A stretch of DNA of 64,000 nt from Mesorhizobium sp. BR1-1-16 (GTDB lineage Bacteria; Pseudomonadota; Alphaproteobacteria; Rhizobiales; Kaistiaceae). Under the pieces are notes generated by a model, which worked only from the letters and a program-made list of their open reading frames with translations, did no database searches and had not been told where the DNA came from. Below are positions 34,242 to 45,617 of the stretch, piece by piece. The position numbers and the translations under genes were made by a program. Positions within the stretch are counted from its first letter, which is position 1. Every line of letters begins with the position of its first letter. The DNA is taken from assembly GCF_020165495.1 (NCBI RefSeq), contig NZ_JAIUIE010000003.1, positions 1-64,000 of the forward strand, in the 5' to 3' direction.

Positions 34242-34694
34242 ATGCGCGACCGCATCAATCAGGACCTCAAGACCGCGATGCTCGCGAAGGACAAGCAGCG
34301 CACCGGCACGCTGCGGCTGATTTCCGCGGCGATCAAGGATCGCGACATCATGGCGCGCGGCGCCGGCACGACCGCGGCGACGGAGACTGAGCTCATCGAC
34401 CTCCTCGCCAAAATGGTGAAGCAGCGCCAGGAATCGGCGCGGATCTATGAGGACAATGCTCGTCCCGAACTCGCCGCGCAGGAAAAGGCCGAGATCGCGG
34501 TGATCGAGGAATATCTGCCGCGCCAGCTCGACGAAGCCGGCGTGAAGGCTGCGATCGAAGCCGCCATTGCCGCGACCGGCGCTGCCGGCATCAAGGACAT
34601 GGGCAAGGTCATGGGCGAACTGAAGGCCCATCATGCCGGTGCGATGGATTTCGCCAAGGCTGGCGCTGCCGTGAAAGCAGCCCTGACGGCCTGA
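34242..34694 (+). CDS. yqeY: GatB/YqeY-domain protein
   Basis: A 150-residue protein starting MRDRINQDLKTAMLAKD, with TLRLISAAIKDRD, EIAVIEEYLPRQL and DMGKVMGELKAHHAG, the standard YqeY signature. The domain resembles the tRNA-binding tail of GatB. The ATG at 34242 has a GGAAGGAAG ribosome site; in-frame upstream ATGs would place the start in the promoter region. It is followed by an Rsm22-type gene after 4 bases and lies upstream of dnaG-rpoD, a common order. Confidence 0.93.
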   Translation: MRDRINQDLKTAMLAKDKQRTGTLRLISAAIKDRDIMARGAGTTAATETELIDLLAKMVKQRQESARIYEDNARPELAAQEKAEIAVIEEYLPRQLDEAGVKAAIEAAIAATGAAGIKDMGKVMGELKAHHAGAMDFAKAGAAVKAALTA

Positions 34695-34698
34695 CGCC

Positions 34699-35682
34699 AT
34701 GGAACTGCCGCCCGCCCTCAAATCGGCCGTCGAGGCCGCGCTGGCGGGCGTCTCCACCGATGAACTCGCGGCGAGCGCCGCCGCTCTCTCGGCCCGGTAT
34801 CGCGCCGAACTGCGCGACGGCCGCTTTCATGTCGATGCCGATGCGGCCGCGCTGGCCTATCTCGCCGCGCGCCTGCCGGCGACCTATGCGGCCACCCGCT
34901 CGGCGATGGCAGCTGCGGCGGTGCGTCTGCCGCGATTCGAACCGGCCAGCCAGCTCGATATCGGCGCCGGGCCCGGCACGGCTGTCTTCGCCGCCGCGGA
35001 TTGCTGGCCTTCGCTGGCGCGGGCGAGCCTGATCGAAGGCAGCGCCGCGATGCGCCGCCAGGGCGCGAACCTCGCGGGCGGCGATGCGATCTCTCGCGAC
35101 TGGCACGCCGCCGACTTCAAGACGGCGCCGCCGACCCTCGCGCCGCATGATCTCGTGACGATCGCCTATGTCCTTGACGAACTGGAGCCTGGGGCGCGGA
35201 CGACGCTCATCGCCGCGGCATGGGCCGCGACGACGGGGCTGCTGCTCATCGTCGAACCGGGCACGCCCGCCGGCTGGCAGCGCATCCTCGAAGCGCGGGC
35301 CGCGCTGATTTCGGCCGGCGCCATCATTGCCGCCCCATGCCCGCACGAGGCGCCCTGCCCGCTCCTGCCGCCGGACTGGTGCCATTTCGCCGCCCGCGTC
35401 GCCCGCAGCCGGGTGCATCTTCGGACCAAGAACGCCTCCGTGCCGTTCGAGGACGAGAAGTTCATCTATCTCGCCGCCAGCCGCATCCCGCCTGAAACCC
35501 GGCCGGAGCGGGTTCTCGCTCCGCCGCGCGCCGCGAGCGGCCGCGTGTCCCTGAAGCTCTGCCGCCCCGATGGCACGCGCGCCGACCGCCTCGTCACCCG
35601 CCGGGAGGGCGACGCGTTCCGCATCGCCCGGCGGCTGGATTGGGGCGATGCGTTTGACACAGCCGAACCGACCGGGGGATAG
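34699..35682 (+). CDS. Rsm22-type small-ribosomal-subunit methyltransferase-like protein
   Basis: A 327-residue protein. The SAM-binding motif QLDIGAGPGTAVFA lies near residue 90, DLVTIAYVLDEL follows, and the C-terminal half has PCPHEAPCPL and DWCHFAARV, a cysteine cluster typical of the Rsm22 family (iron-sulfur or zinc site). Mitochondrial relatives act in small-subunit assembly. Bacterial members are usually annotated as methyltransferases without proof. It is between yqeY and dnaG. Confidence 0.88.
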   Translation: MELPPALKSAVEAALAGVSTDELAASAAALSARYRAELRDGRFHVDADAAALAYLAARLPATYAATRSAMAAAAVRLPRFEPASQLDIGAGPGTAVFAAADCWPSLARASLIEGSAAMRRQGANLAGGDAISRDWHAADFKTAPPTLAPHDLVTIAYVLDELEPGARTTLIAAAWAATTGLLLIVEPGTPAGWQRILEARAALISAGAIIAAPCPHEAPCPLLPPDWCHFAARVARSRVHLRTKNASVPFEDEKFIYLAASRIPPETRPERVLAPPRAASGRVSLKLCRPDGTRADRLVTRREGDAFRIARRLDWGDAFDTAEPTGG

Positions 35683-35704
35683 CAGGGATAAGTCTGCATG
35701 GTCT

Positions 35705-35733
35705 TTGCATTGAGGCCCGCCAATCCCTACATA
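35705..35733 (+). promoter_or_regulatory. Probable sigma-70 promoter of dnaG
   Basis: TTGCAT and TACATA with a 17-base spacer, ending 24 bases before the dnaG ATG at 35758. It lies after the stop of the Rsm22-type gene, so dnaG may be transcribed on its own. Confidence 0.45.
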
Positions 35734-35757
35734 ATCGGCGGTTCAGCAAGGCCGGCC

Positions 35758-37701
35758 ATGCGCTTTTCCCCATCCTTTCTTGATGATATCCGCGCCCGCT
35801 TGCCGCTTTCGAGCGTCATCGGCCCGCGCGTGTCATGGGACAGGCGAAAGTCGCAGCCCGCCAAGGGAGATTTTTGGGCCTGCTGCCCGTTTCATGGCGA
35901 AAAATCACCCTCCTTTCACGCTGACGACCGCAAGGGGCGCTATCACTGCTTCGGTTGCGGCGTCTCGGGCGATCATTTCACCTTTCTAACCGAGCATGAG
36001 GGCCTTTCGTTTCCGGAGGCCGTCGAGCGCCTTGCCGCCGATGCCGGCCTCGCACTGCCGGCCCGCGACGAGCGGGCCGAGGCGCAGGAGAAGGTCCGCG
36101 CGTCGCTGCATGAGGTCATGGAGCTCGCCTGCCGCTTCTTCGAGGACGGGCTGCAGGCGCGTGACGGCGCTAACGCACGCGGCTATCTTGCGGGCCGCGA
36201 CCTCGGGCCGGACATCCAGCGCCGCTTTCGCCTCGGCTATGCCCGCGCGGGGCGCAATGCCCTCAAGGAGCACCTCGCCGCCAAGGGTGTCAGCCACGAC
36301 GACATGGTGGCGACGGGCCTGCTGATTGCCGGAGAGGATATTCCCGTCTCCTTCGATCGCTTTCGCGACCGAGTGATGTTTCCGATCACGGATTTTCGCG
36401 GCCGCATCGTCGCGTTTGGCGGACGGGCGCTTTCTCCCGACGCGCAGGCGAAATATCTCAATTCGCCCGAGACCGTGCTCTTCAAGAAGGGCGACCTGCT
36501 CTACAACGGCTTCGAAGCGCGAAAATCCGTCCAGGCGGCCGGAACGCTCATTGTCGTCGAAGGCTATGTCGACGTTATCTCCATGGTGGTGGCGGGCTTT
36601 GGTCACACCGTCGCGCCGCTCGGAACGGCGCTCACCGAACATCAGCTCGAACTGCTGTGGCGCCAGACGCCAGAACCGATTCTCTGCTTCGATGGCGATA
36701 AGGCGGGTCTTCGCGCCGCCTATCGGGCCGTCGATCTGGCCTTGCCGGCGCTGAAGCCCGGCCGCTCGATCCGCTTTGCCCTCTTGCCCGAAGGTCAGGA
36801 TCCGGACGATCTGATTCGCCACTCCGGCCGCGCCGCTATGGCCGACATCATCGCTGGCGCGCGGCCTTTGGTCGAAATGATCTGGACGCGCGAGACCGAC
36901 CAGGGCGGTTTCGAAACCCCGGAACGCCGCGCCGCCTTCGAGGCGCGGCTCCGCGATATCGCCCGCTCGGTCGGCGACGAGACCGTGCGCCGTCACTATG
37001 AGCAGGCGCTTTCCGAGCGTGCCCGCGCCTTTTTCGGCGGCGATGCGCGCGAGGGGAACCGGCGCGGCGGGGGCCAGAGACAGCAATCGTTCCGGCGCGG
37101 CAGGGGTGACGGACCGGCGGATGCACGCTATGTGCCGACCTTCCGCATGCAGGCGCCGCCGATTTCCGCTGCGCTGCAGCAGATGCGCAGCCGGCCGGTC
37201 GCGGGCCTGCGCGAAACGGTCCTCGTGATGACCATGGCGCATCATCCCGCGCTCATCGCCGATCACTTCGATGCGTTCGCGCATATCGAGTTGACGAATC
37301 GCGACCTTGACTCTCTTCGCTCGCAAATCCTAGAGATTGCGGCCGAAGATCCGCATGTCGGCTCCGGGGACTTGATGCAGGGGCTGATGGACGCTGGATT
37401 TGGCGAACTGGTGGAACGATTGGATCGTCATCTGAGGCTGGGCGGCATCTGGCAGTCGGAGGCCGGCGCGCCCGAACAGGATGCGCTCGATGGCTGGCTG
37501 CAGGCACTCACCTTGCATCGGAAGGCGCGGACGTTACATAAGGAATTAAAGGATGCCGAGGCTGCCCTCGCCTCCGAACCGAGCGACGCCAATCTGGCCC
37601 ACCTCGTGGACATCCAGAAGCAGATGGCGAACAGCGAAGGCACCGAGGCCCTGATCGAGGGGTTCGGCGCGACGTCCGGCCGCCGGCTCGGCACCGTCTA
37701 G
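35758..37701 (+). CDS. dnaG: DNA primase
   Basis: A 647-residue primase. The N-terminal CHC2 zinc site is Cys43, His46, Cys64 and Cys67 (CPFHGEKSPSF and YHCFGCGVSG). The RNA-polymerase core has KYLNSPETVLFKKG, the Toprim motif VVEGYVDV and CFDGDKAG. A helicase-binding C-terminus follows, after a basic linker rich in Gly and Arg. The ATG at 35758 (MRFSPSFLDDIRARLPL) is the natural N-terminus; a GTG-type start 20 codons earlier would overlap the promoter. Confidence 0.97.
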   Translation: MRFSPSFLDDIRARLPLSSVIGPRVSWDRRKSQPAKGDFWACCPFHGEKSPSFHADDRKGRYHCFGCGVSGDHFTFLTEHEGLSFPEAVERLAADAGLALPARDERAEAQEKVRASLHEVMELACRFFEDGLQARDGANARGYLAGRDLGPDIQRRFRLGYARAGRNALKEHLAAKGVSHDDMVATGLLIAGEDIPVSFDRFRDRVMFPITDFRGRIVAFGGRALSPDAQAKYLNSPETVLFKKGDLLYNGFEARKSVQAAGTLIVVEGYVDVISMVVAGFGHTVAPLGTALTEHQLELLWRQTPEPILCFDGDKAGLRAAYRAVDLALPALKPGRSIRFALLPEGQDPDDLIRHSGRAAMADIIAGARPLVEMIWTRETDQGGFETPERRAAFEARLRDIARSVGDETVRRHYEQALSERARAFFGGDAREGNRRGGGQRQQSFRRGRGDGPADARYVPTFRMQAPPISAALQQMRSRPVAGLRETVLVMTMAHHPALIADHFDAFAHIELTNRDLDSLRSQILEIAAEDPHVGSGDLMQGLMDAGFGELVERLDRHLRLGGIWQSEAGAPEQDALDGWLQALTLHRKARTLHKELKDAEAALASEPSDANLAHLVDIQKQMANSEGTEALIEGFGATSGRRLGTV

Positions 37702-37871
37702 GTGTCCGGGATGAACCGGATGGTTAGGCGTCACTTAAGACACGAAGCCTATTTCTGACGAAGGCGATTCGCGGTCCGGGGATTTCATCCCGAGGCCGCT
37801 GCACTAAATCGGCGGTTTGCGGGCGCGACGGTGATCGACTGGCGCCCCGCCCCGCCCAGACGGAGAAGAGC

Positions 37872-39851
<1,980 letters not shown>

Positions 39852-39877
39852 GCGGGCCGCTCCCGGATATCGTTTGG

Positions 39878-39904
39878 AAAGGCCGCTCTCGTGAGCGGCC
39901 TTTT
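39878..39904 (+). terminator. Rho-independent terminator of rpoD
   Basis: GGCCGCTC, loop TCGT, GAGCGGCC, followed by TTTT and preceded by AAA. It begins 27 bases after the rpoD stop. Confidence 0.85.
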
Positions 39905-40120
39905 CGATTCAGGCTTGCCGCATGAACAGGCGCGCGGACGGCGATCATTTCAGGGGCGCCGCTGACCTCGTCGAGCCCCGTTTCGGGCCTAGCGAATTTA
40001 TGCTCCGCGGCCCTGATCTCGTTCTCACCGGACAGAAATCCTGCCGCGGCCATGGCGCCGCGGCGCTGGAGTGACTAACTTCTGCGGTAGTCGCCAACAT
40101 GCCCGGAGAAAGCAGCCGCC

Positions 40121-40420
40121 ATGGTCTCGTTCCTGAAGAAGCTCTTTGGCGGCGGCGACGCCGGCGGTTCGGACAAGGGTGGCGCCGACGAGGGCGTCGA
40201 ATACAAGGGCCACGTCATCCGCCCGACGCCGATGAAGGCCGGCGCCCAGTTCCAGACTGCCGGCCTGATCGAGAAGGAAATCGGCGGCGCGCTGAAAAGC
40301 TACCGCTTCGTCCGCGTCGACAAGCATGCGAGTCGCGAAGACGCGGTCGCCCTGATCATCATAAAAGGGCAGCAGATCATCGACGAGCAAGGCGACCGGA
40401 TCTACGCCGATCTCGGCTGA
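40121..40420 (+). CDS. HlyU-family protein
   Basis: A 99-residue protein. After a Gly-rich basic N-terminus (FLKKLFGGGDAGG) it has EYKGHVIRPTPMKAGAQFQT, AGLIEKEIGG and a C-terminal DGxxIYADLG-like end (GDRIYADLG), the PF10115 pattern. Alphaproteobacterial HlyU-type proteins are annotated as transcription factors, but no helix-turn-helix is visible here; the assignment of function is weak. A terminator follows. Confidence 0.85.
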   Translation: MVSFLKKLFGGGDAGGSDKGGADEGVEYKGHVIRPTPMKAGAQFQTAGLIEKEIGGALKSYRFVRVDKHASREDAVALIIIKGQQIIDEQGDRIYADLG

Positions 40421-40504
40421 CTGAAGCTCGACTACGGCAGTCGGAGCGCTCTGCGGGTTGCCGACCTTGCAGTCGCGAGCCCTGGCTACCGAAACGTTGC
40501 ATGA

Positions 40505-40537
40505 ACGGGCCGGCGGTTTTCGCCGGCCCGTTTTCTT
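40505..40537 (+). terminator. Rho-independent terminator after the HlyU-family gene
   Basis: ACGGGCCGGCG, loop GTTTT, CGCCGGCCCGT, then TTTCTT. The 11-bp stem is perfect. It sits just before the stop of the convergent DUF6600 gene and may serve both directions. Confidence 0.88.
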
Positions 40538-40543
40538 GTCTGA

Positions 40544-42739
40544 TCAGGGCGCCGCGCAGCCGCCCTGGGGCTGAGCGGCCATACCCTCCGGGCAACCCTT
40601 TTCACGCCTGTTCCTCGGCCCGCCGCCCCGTTCGCCTTTAGGGCCTCGTTCGCCTCTTGGCGCCGCTTCGGCCGGCGGAGCAGCCTCGGGTCCCGCTTGG
40701 GGCTCCGCTGCGGCGGGCGGTGGCTCTGGCTGAGGCTGCGCTTCAGCCGGTGGAGCGGGGCGCTCAGGCTGCGGCTCGGCCGCAGGCGCCGGCGGCGCGG
40801 CTTCGGGCTGCGGCTCGGCGGCTGGTGCCGGCGCGGCTTCAGGCTGCGGCTGCGGTTCGGCAGCCGGCGGCTCCGGTTGTGGCGCTGGCTCTTCGGCCGG
40901 CTTTTGATGCCTCGGCCTCGCCGGAGGTGCTTCCTCAGTCGGCGGTGCGGCCTCAGGCTGCGGCTCGGCCGCCGGTGCCGGCGGCACTGCCTCAGGCTGT
41001 GGCTGCGGCTCGGCTGCCGGTGCCGGCGGTTCAGGCTGGGGCGCTGGCTGCTCGGCCGGCTTCTGGCGTCGCGGTCTCGCTGGCGGGGCCTTCTCGGCGG
41101 GTGGTGCGGCCTCAGGTTGTGGCTGGGGCTCTGGAGCCGGCGCAGGCTCCGCCGGCTGTGCGGTCGCAGGCGGTTGCGCAGCGTCGGCCGGAGGCGCGCT
41201 CGGAGGCGCTATCGGCTGTGGTGCAGGCTGCGCGGCGTCTGGCGCCGGCCGCTCATGGCGCGGCGGCCTCTGCTTGCCCGGTTGGTCGGAAGGCGGCGCA
41301 TCGGGCGCTGGCGGCGACTGAGGCTGCGCGCCAAGCGGCTGCGCAGGCTGCCCGGCCGGCGGTTGGGGATTGGGCTGGGGCTGGGGCTCTGCCGAGACCT
41401 TGTCGAGCACGGACTGGGCCTTCGCCTCGCGCTCCTTGCGCAATTGGTCCTGCTGCGCCTGACGATCGGCTTCCGCCTTCTTGACGGCGGCATCGATCTC
41501 GCCTTGTCGGCTGGCGGCTGTCTGCCGCTGCTGCTCGATGAGTGCCGCCTTTTCAGTATTGAGTCGGTTGACCTCTGCCTGCCAGGCGCCCGCGTCCTGC
41601 TGCCGGCTCTCGTCGAGCGAACGCCGCTCGGCCGGGGCGAGCACGGACAGCAGCGCCGCCGAGAGCGCATCCGTGCCAGCGCCGCCATTCGGGACGAACT
41701 GGCGAATCAGGCTGCGATCCTCGCGCGGGACGTCGTTGACGTAGCGGTCCGGCCGACGGTTGAAATTGCCGTCATCGATCTGCGGCCGGAATACGCCGAT
41801 GCTGCCGCCGCGCGTATCCTCGAAGATATCGTCCTGCCGGTCGACATAGACGATCTCGCGCGAGGGCTGCGAGGGGCGGCCGACGGGATCGTTATAGAAC
41901 CGCCCGTCCTGCCAGCGTGGCCGACGAACGTCCTGGGCACGGCCGAGATAATCGCCGATCTGGTCGATCGGCGCGGCGCGGCGGCCGATATCGGCACCGC
42001 CAAAGGCGCGCTGGTCGACAAAGACCCAGCTTTCGGCGACCGGCGGCTGATAACGGCGCGGCATGCCATAGGCATAGCCCGGACGATCAGGCGCGACGGG
42101 CGCCCAGCCGACCGAGCCGCCCCCCGTGCGGAACGTCACCCAGGCCGGAGACCAGACATCGCCCGGCACCCAGAACCAGCCATAGTCGGGGCTGTAGTCC
42201 CAGCGACCATAGTGATAGGTCGCCCAGCCGAACGGCTCGTCGGACTGCCAGTACCAGCCATAATCATCGGTCCAGACCCATTGGCCCTCCTGATAGGGCC
42301 GCCAGCCGGCTCCGCGCCGGTCCGGCACGAAGACGTAGCCGTAGGTACGGTCGGCGACCCACTGGCCATAGGGCGAGAGCGCGTTGAAGAAATAGTCGAT
42401 GTCGCCGGTCGGCTGGCTCGCTTGATAGGGCCTGCTCGCCACCGGGATCGGCGCTGGCGCAGGCTGCGCGATGACCGGACGCGGACGCGGGCGCGGCGGT
42501 ATCGCGGCAGCGGTCTGCGATACGGGCGCGGGCTTTGCCGGCTGCGCAACGGGGATCGCGACCGGCGTTTCGGCTTCCGCCTGTGGGGCTTCCGCAACGG
42601 GCTCTGGCGCTGGCGCCGGCCGATCCTTTGGCGCGATCTGGATTGAATAGGGAACCTCGATCACGCCCGTCAGGACGCCTGCACTGGCAACAGCAACACC
42701 GCCAATGACGGCAGCTCCTGCGAGACCCCAGATATTCAT
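40544..42739 (-). CDS. DUF6600 membrane-anchored protein with long Pro/Ala/Glu/Gln tail
   Basis: A 731-residue protein. A signal anchor is at about 4-26. After a proline-rich segment the DUF6600-like domain covers about 115-235, rich in Trp, Tyr and Gly (LSPYGQWVADRTYGYVFVP, WQSDEPFGWATYHYGRW). A charged coiled stretch lies at about 375-450 (VKKAEADRQAQQDQLRKERE). The last 270 residues are low complexity, with PAPAAEPQPEAAPP repeats and one larger unit repeated (PPARPRRQKPAEQPAPQPEP and PPARPRHQKPAEEPAPQPEP), a collagen-like GERGPKGERGG, and a Cys-containing end GCPEG...GGCAAP. It is probably a periplasm-spanning or wall-associated protein. The function is not known. Confidence 0.85.
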   Translation of the reverse strand: MNIWGLAGAAVIGGVAVASAGVLTGVIEVPYSIQIAPKDRPAPAPEPVAEAPQAEAETPVAIPVAQPAKPAPVSQTAAAIPPRPRPRPVIAQPAPAPIPVASRPYQASQPTGDIDYFFNALSPYGQWVADRTYGYVFVPDRRGAGWRPYQEGQWVWTDDYGWYWQSDEPFGWATYHYGRWDYSPDYGWFWVPGDVWSPAWVTFRTGGGSVGWAPVAPDRPGYAYGMPRRYQPPVAESWVFVDQRAFGGADIGRRAAPIDQIGDYLGRAQDVRRPRWQDGRFYNDPVGRPSQPSREIVYVDRQDDIFEDTRGGSIGVFRPQIDDGNFNRRPDRYVNDVPREDRSLIRQFVPNGGAGTDALSAALLSVLAPAERRSLDESRQQDAGAWQAEVNRLNTEKAALIEQQRQTAASRQGEIDAAVKKAEADRQAQQDQLRKEREAKAQSVLDKVSAEPQPQPNPQPPAGQPAQPLGAQPQSPPAPDAPPSDQPGKQRPPRHERPAPDAAQPAPQPIAPPSAPPADAAQPPATAQPAEPAPAPEPQPQPEAAPPAEKAPPARPRRQKPAEQPAPQPEPPAPAAEPQPQPEAVPPAPAAEPQPEAAPPTEEAPPARPRHQKPAEEPAPQPEPPAAEPQPQPEAAPAPAAEPQPEAAPPAPAAEPQPERPAPPAEAQPQPEPPPAAAEPQAGPEAAPPAEAAPRGERGPKGERGGGPRNRREKGCPEGMAAQPQGGCAAP
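40690..41400. repeat. Low-complexity imperfect repeats in the DUF6600 gene
   Basis: The segment is an array of imperfect units coding for PQPEAAPPAP-like blocks on the minus strand. The largest duplicated piece is about 165 bases and appears near 40875-40965 and again near 41040-41115 with its flanks. Such tracts change length easily by slippage. Confidence 0.75.
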
Positions 42740-42987
42740 GCGACACCATCCCTTGCTGCCCGCCGTTCAAGTCTCGCCGGACCGATTCGCTCCCGATGAG
42801 GCCCCAACAAAGCGGCATGGGCGCGTCGGTCCTGGGGCGACTTGCGGCAAAACTGGCGGCATGCTTGCGGCGATGCGGCTGAACGGCGCCTGAACGGCCC
42901 GATCAGGCAGCGCTGCTTCGCCCCGGCTTGGCGCGAGGCGCTGCGGATGCGATCCTTGCTGGAAGCGACCCACCATCGGAACCCGCA

Positions 42988-43899
42988 ATGCCGCTCTGCC
43001 ACCGCCTCCGCGCGATCGCCACTCTCGTCCTCGCTGCATCCTTCGCCGCGTCGGCCGCGGTCGCCGCTCCGCTTCGCCTTCCGCCGCAGAAGGACCAGTT
43101 GTTCGCTTTTCCGGGCATTCTGCAGACGCAGAGTGACGGCGACTTCGTCGTCGTCGCCTATGACAAGCAGCGCGACATCCATGTCCGCGACGAGGTGCCG
43201 GAAAAGAAGGTGCAATGGAAATATGTCGATACGGGCGTGAACTGGCAGCAGCACCATGTCGACTACAAGGGCGGCGGCGGCCGTGCCTTGCGAACGGTGG
43301 TGGTCGGCCCGGCCGACAAGCCGGCGTCGATGATCGTCATTTTCCTGCACGGCCAGAACGGCACGCGCTTTCTCGGTGCCGACGACTGGAGCTTCGGCGG
43401 CAATTTCAACCGCATCAAGAACATGGTGGTCAAAGCCGGCGGCGTTTATCTCTCGCCTGATTTCACCGATTTCGGGGCCAAGGGCGCGGCCGACGTCAAG
43501 GCGCTGATGCTGCGCTACGCAGGCCTTTCGCCGGGCGCGCCCATATTCCTCGCCTGCGGCTCCTATGGCGGCAAGCTGTGCTGGGCGCTTGCCGACGACC
43601 CGCAGGCGGCCTCTCTGCTTTCGGGCATGCTGCTGATGGGCACGATGCCCGATGAAGGCTTCCTGTCGAGTGCCGCGCTGAAGGCAGGGCGCCCGATCCC
43701 GCTCTATTTCGGCCATGGCAGCGATGACAATGTCTTCGCCTGGCAGGATCAGGCCGGCTTTTTCGAGCAGATCCGCAACGCCTCGCCCGGCTATCCGTCT
43801 AAATTCGTGCTGTTCCAGACGGGCAGCCATGGCACGCCGATTCGGATGACCGACTGGCGCGCTACCATCAACTGGATGCTGTCGGTCGACGGCTACTGA
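42988..43899 (+). CDS. Secreted alpha/beta-hydrolase-fold protein
   Basis: A 303-residue protein with a signal peptide (RAIATLVLAASFAASAAVAAP). The hydrolase core shows IVIFLHGQNGTRF (oxyanion strand), FLACGSYGGKLCW, where Ser lies in a CGSYG elbow that departs from the usual GxSxG, a later YFGHGSDDNVF for the acid and a near C-terminal FQTGSHGTPI for the catalytic His. The start at 42988 gives a clean signal peptide. The substrate is unknown. It ends by overlapping the convergent DUF1003 gene by 7 bases. Confidence 0.75.
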   Translation: MPLCHRLRAIATLVLAASFAASAAVAAPLRLPPQKDQLFAFPGILQTQSDGDFVVVAYDKQRDIHVRDEVPEKKVQWKYVDTGVNWQQHHVDYKGGGGRALRTVVVGPADKPASMIVIFLHGQNGTRFLGADDWSFGGNFNRIKNMVVKAGGVYLSPDFTDFGAKGAADVKALMLRYAGLSPGAPIFLACGSYGGKLCWALADDPQAASLLSGMLLMGTMPDEGFLSSAALKAGRPIPLYFGHGSDDNVFAWQDQAGFFEQIRNASPGYPSKFVLFQTGSHGTPIRMTDWRATINWMLSVDGY

Positions 43900-44537
43900 G
43901 ACTGTCCGTCGCCGGGACGCCCCTGGCGGGCCGGTTCAGGCGTCTCGGAGATGGCGCTGGAGGCAGCGCCTTCTGAAAGCAGCGCCTCGCGCTCACGATC
44001 CTCGGCCAGATGCACGCCGAGCGCCGCTTCGATGCGGGTGAGGATCGTCTTCAGCTCGTTGGAGCGCAGATGCTCGAGCTTCTCATGCAGCCCGGCGATC
44101 TCGATCTCCGAACGGAGATTGACTTCATAGTCGAGCTGCGCGGCCAGGCGGTCCTTATCGGCCTGCCGGTTCTGCGACATCATGATGATCGGCGCCTGGA
44201 TCGCCGCCACCATCGACAGCACCAGGTTGAGAAAGATGTAGGGGTAGGAATCGAACGGTTTGCCCCATTCGACGAGCAGGAACGAGTTCAGCACGACCCA
44301 GCCGACGATGATCAGGCCAAACGCGATGATGAAGCCCCAGGAGCCGCCGACCGCCGCGACCTGATCCGACAGCCGTTCGCCGAAAGTCAGCTGCTGCTCG
44401 AATTCGCGATTGACGTTGCGCGTCACCGTCTGGCGGCGCGCCACCTGCTCCAGCAATTTGCGATCATGCGCGGAAAGGCTGGCCGTGCCGTTTGCGAGCA
44501 GGCGTTCGGCCAGCTCGCGGATCGCGAGATCGCTCAT
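43893..44537 (-). CDS. DUF1003 membrane protein
   Basis: A 214-residue protein. Two transmembrane helices lie near 68-87 (IIAFGLIIVGWVVLNSF) and 97-115 (YIFLNLVLSMVAAIQAP), followed by IIMMSQNRQADKDRLAAQLDYEVN, the DUF1003 signature. A helical cytoplasmic tail follows. No function has been established. Confidence 0.92.
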   Translation of the reverse strand: MSDLAIRELAERLLANGTASLSAHDRKLLEQVARRQTVTRNVNREFEQQLTFGERLSDQVAAVGGSWGFIIAFGLIIVGWVVLNSFLLVEWGKPFDSYPYIFLNLVLSMVAAIQAPIIMMSQNRQADKDRLAAQLDYEVNLRSEIEIAGLHEKLEHLRSNELKTILTRIEAALGVHLAEDREREALLSEGAASSAISETPEPARQGRPGDGQSQ

Positions 44538-44542
44538 CGTTC

Positions 44543-45472
44543 CTAGATGTTACCCGAGAACGTGTCGCAGGACTTCATGTCGCCGGACTGGTAGCCGCGC
44601 TTGAACCAGGCGCTGCGCTGCGCCGAGGTGCCATGCGTGAAGCTGTCCGGCACGACATAGCCCTGGCTGCGCTTCTGGATCGTATCGTCGCCGATCTGGG
44701 TTGCCGCGTTCAGCGCCTCGTCGATATCGCCTTCTTCCAGCATGCCCTTCTGGTCTGTCTTGTTGGCCCAGATACCGGCATAGCAGTCGGCCTGCAGTTC
44801 AACGCGCACCGACATCTCGTTGGCTTCGGACCGGCTCGCCGACTGGCGCTGTCGGTTGAATTCGGGCAGCACGCCGATGAGATCCTGCACATGGTGGCCG
44901 ACCTCATGCGCGATCACATAGGCCTGCGCGAAATCGCCCGGCGCGCCAAAGCGGCTCTTCAGCTCGTCATAGAAAGCGAGGTCGATATAGACCTTGCCGT
45001 CATTCGGGCAATAAAACGGCCCGGATGCAGCGTTCGCCTGGCCGCAGGCCGAGCCGATCCGGCCGCTGAACAGGACCAACGGCGTCGGCTTGTAGCTGCG
45101 ATTGCTCGCGGCGAAGATATCGGTCCAGACGTCTTCCGTGCTGCCGAGCACCTTGGCGACGAAGGTCTTGCCGGCATCCGACGCGCCGCCATTTGTCGAA
45201 GTCTGCGAAGGGCTGGTCGGCGATGACGGCTGGGTGCTGTCGCTCTGGGTATAGCTGTCGCCCCCCGTCAGCATCGCCAGCATCTGCAGCGGATTGATGC
45301 CGAAGACGAAATAGCCGATGCCGATCAAGACGGCGATGGTGACGAGCGAGCCTCCGCGCAGCGGGATGCCCCGGCCCATGCCGGCCTGGCGATAACCGCC
45401 ACCGCCAAGGCCGCCGCTGTCGCCGCGGCGATCCTCGACATTGCTGGATTCGCGCTGTCCGCCGAGCCGCAT
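44543..45472 (-). CDS. YpfJ-type neutral zinc metallopeptidase
   Basis: A 309-residue protein. After RLGGQRESSNVEDRRG and a Gly-rich stretch there is a transmembrane helix (LVTIAVLIGIGYFVFGI), then an extracytoplasmic domain with FYCPNDGKVYIDLAFYDEL, the zinc motif AHEVGHHVQ (HExxH) and ELQADCYAGIWA, ending with FKRGYQSGDMKSCDTF. This is the KPN_02809/YpfJ family. The ATG at 45472 has a GGGGGA ribosome site. Confidence 0.92.
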   Translation of the reverse strand: MRLGGQRESSNVEDRRGDSGGLGGGGYRQAGMGRGIPLRGGSLVTIAVLIGIGYFVFGINPLQMLAMLTGGDSYTQSDSTQPSSPTSPSQTSTNGGASDAGKTFVAKVLGSTEDVWTDIFAASNRSYKPTPLVLFSGRIGSACGQANAASGPFYCPNDGKVYIDLAFYDELKSRFGAPGDFAQAYVIAHEVGHHVQDLIGVLPEFNRQRQSASRSEANEMSVRVELQADCYAGIWANKTDQKGMLEEGDIDEALNAATQIGDDTIQKRSQGYVVPDSFTHGTSAQRSAWFKRGYQSGDMKSCDTFSGNI

Positions 45473-45617
45473 TTCGTTATCCCCCGATGCGCGGCACACG
45501 CCACGACCACTGTTCCGGCGGCGCCCTGCACGATGCAGGGTACTGCCGCTGCCCACAGCGCATCAAGCCCGTCACCGCAGCAAGGTTCCGGGGGTTCCCC
45601 CTCCCCGCCTTTTCCCC

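Noticed and set aside
35986-37326. 446-codon minus-strand open frame
   Set aside because: Antisense to dnaG, without domain or ribosome site.
40697-42646. 649-codon plus-strand open frame
   Set aside because: Antisense to the DUF6600 gene; its Arg/Leu/Trp repeats are the complement of the Pro/Ala/Glu tail, and it has no ribosome site.
42736-43830. 364-codon minus-strand open frame
   Set aside because: Antisense to the secreted hydrolase gene, which has a signal peptide and hydrolase motifs.
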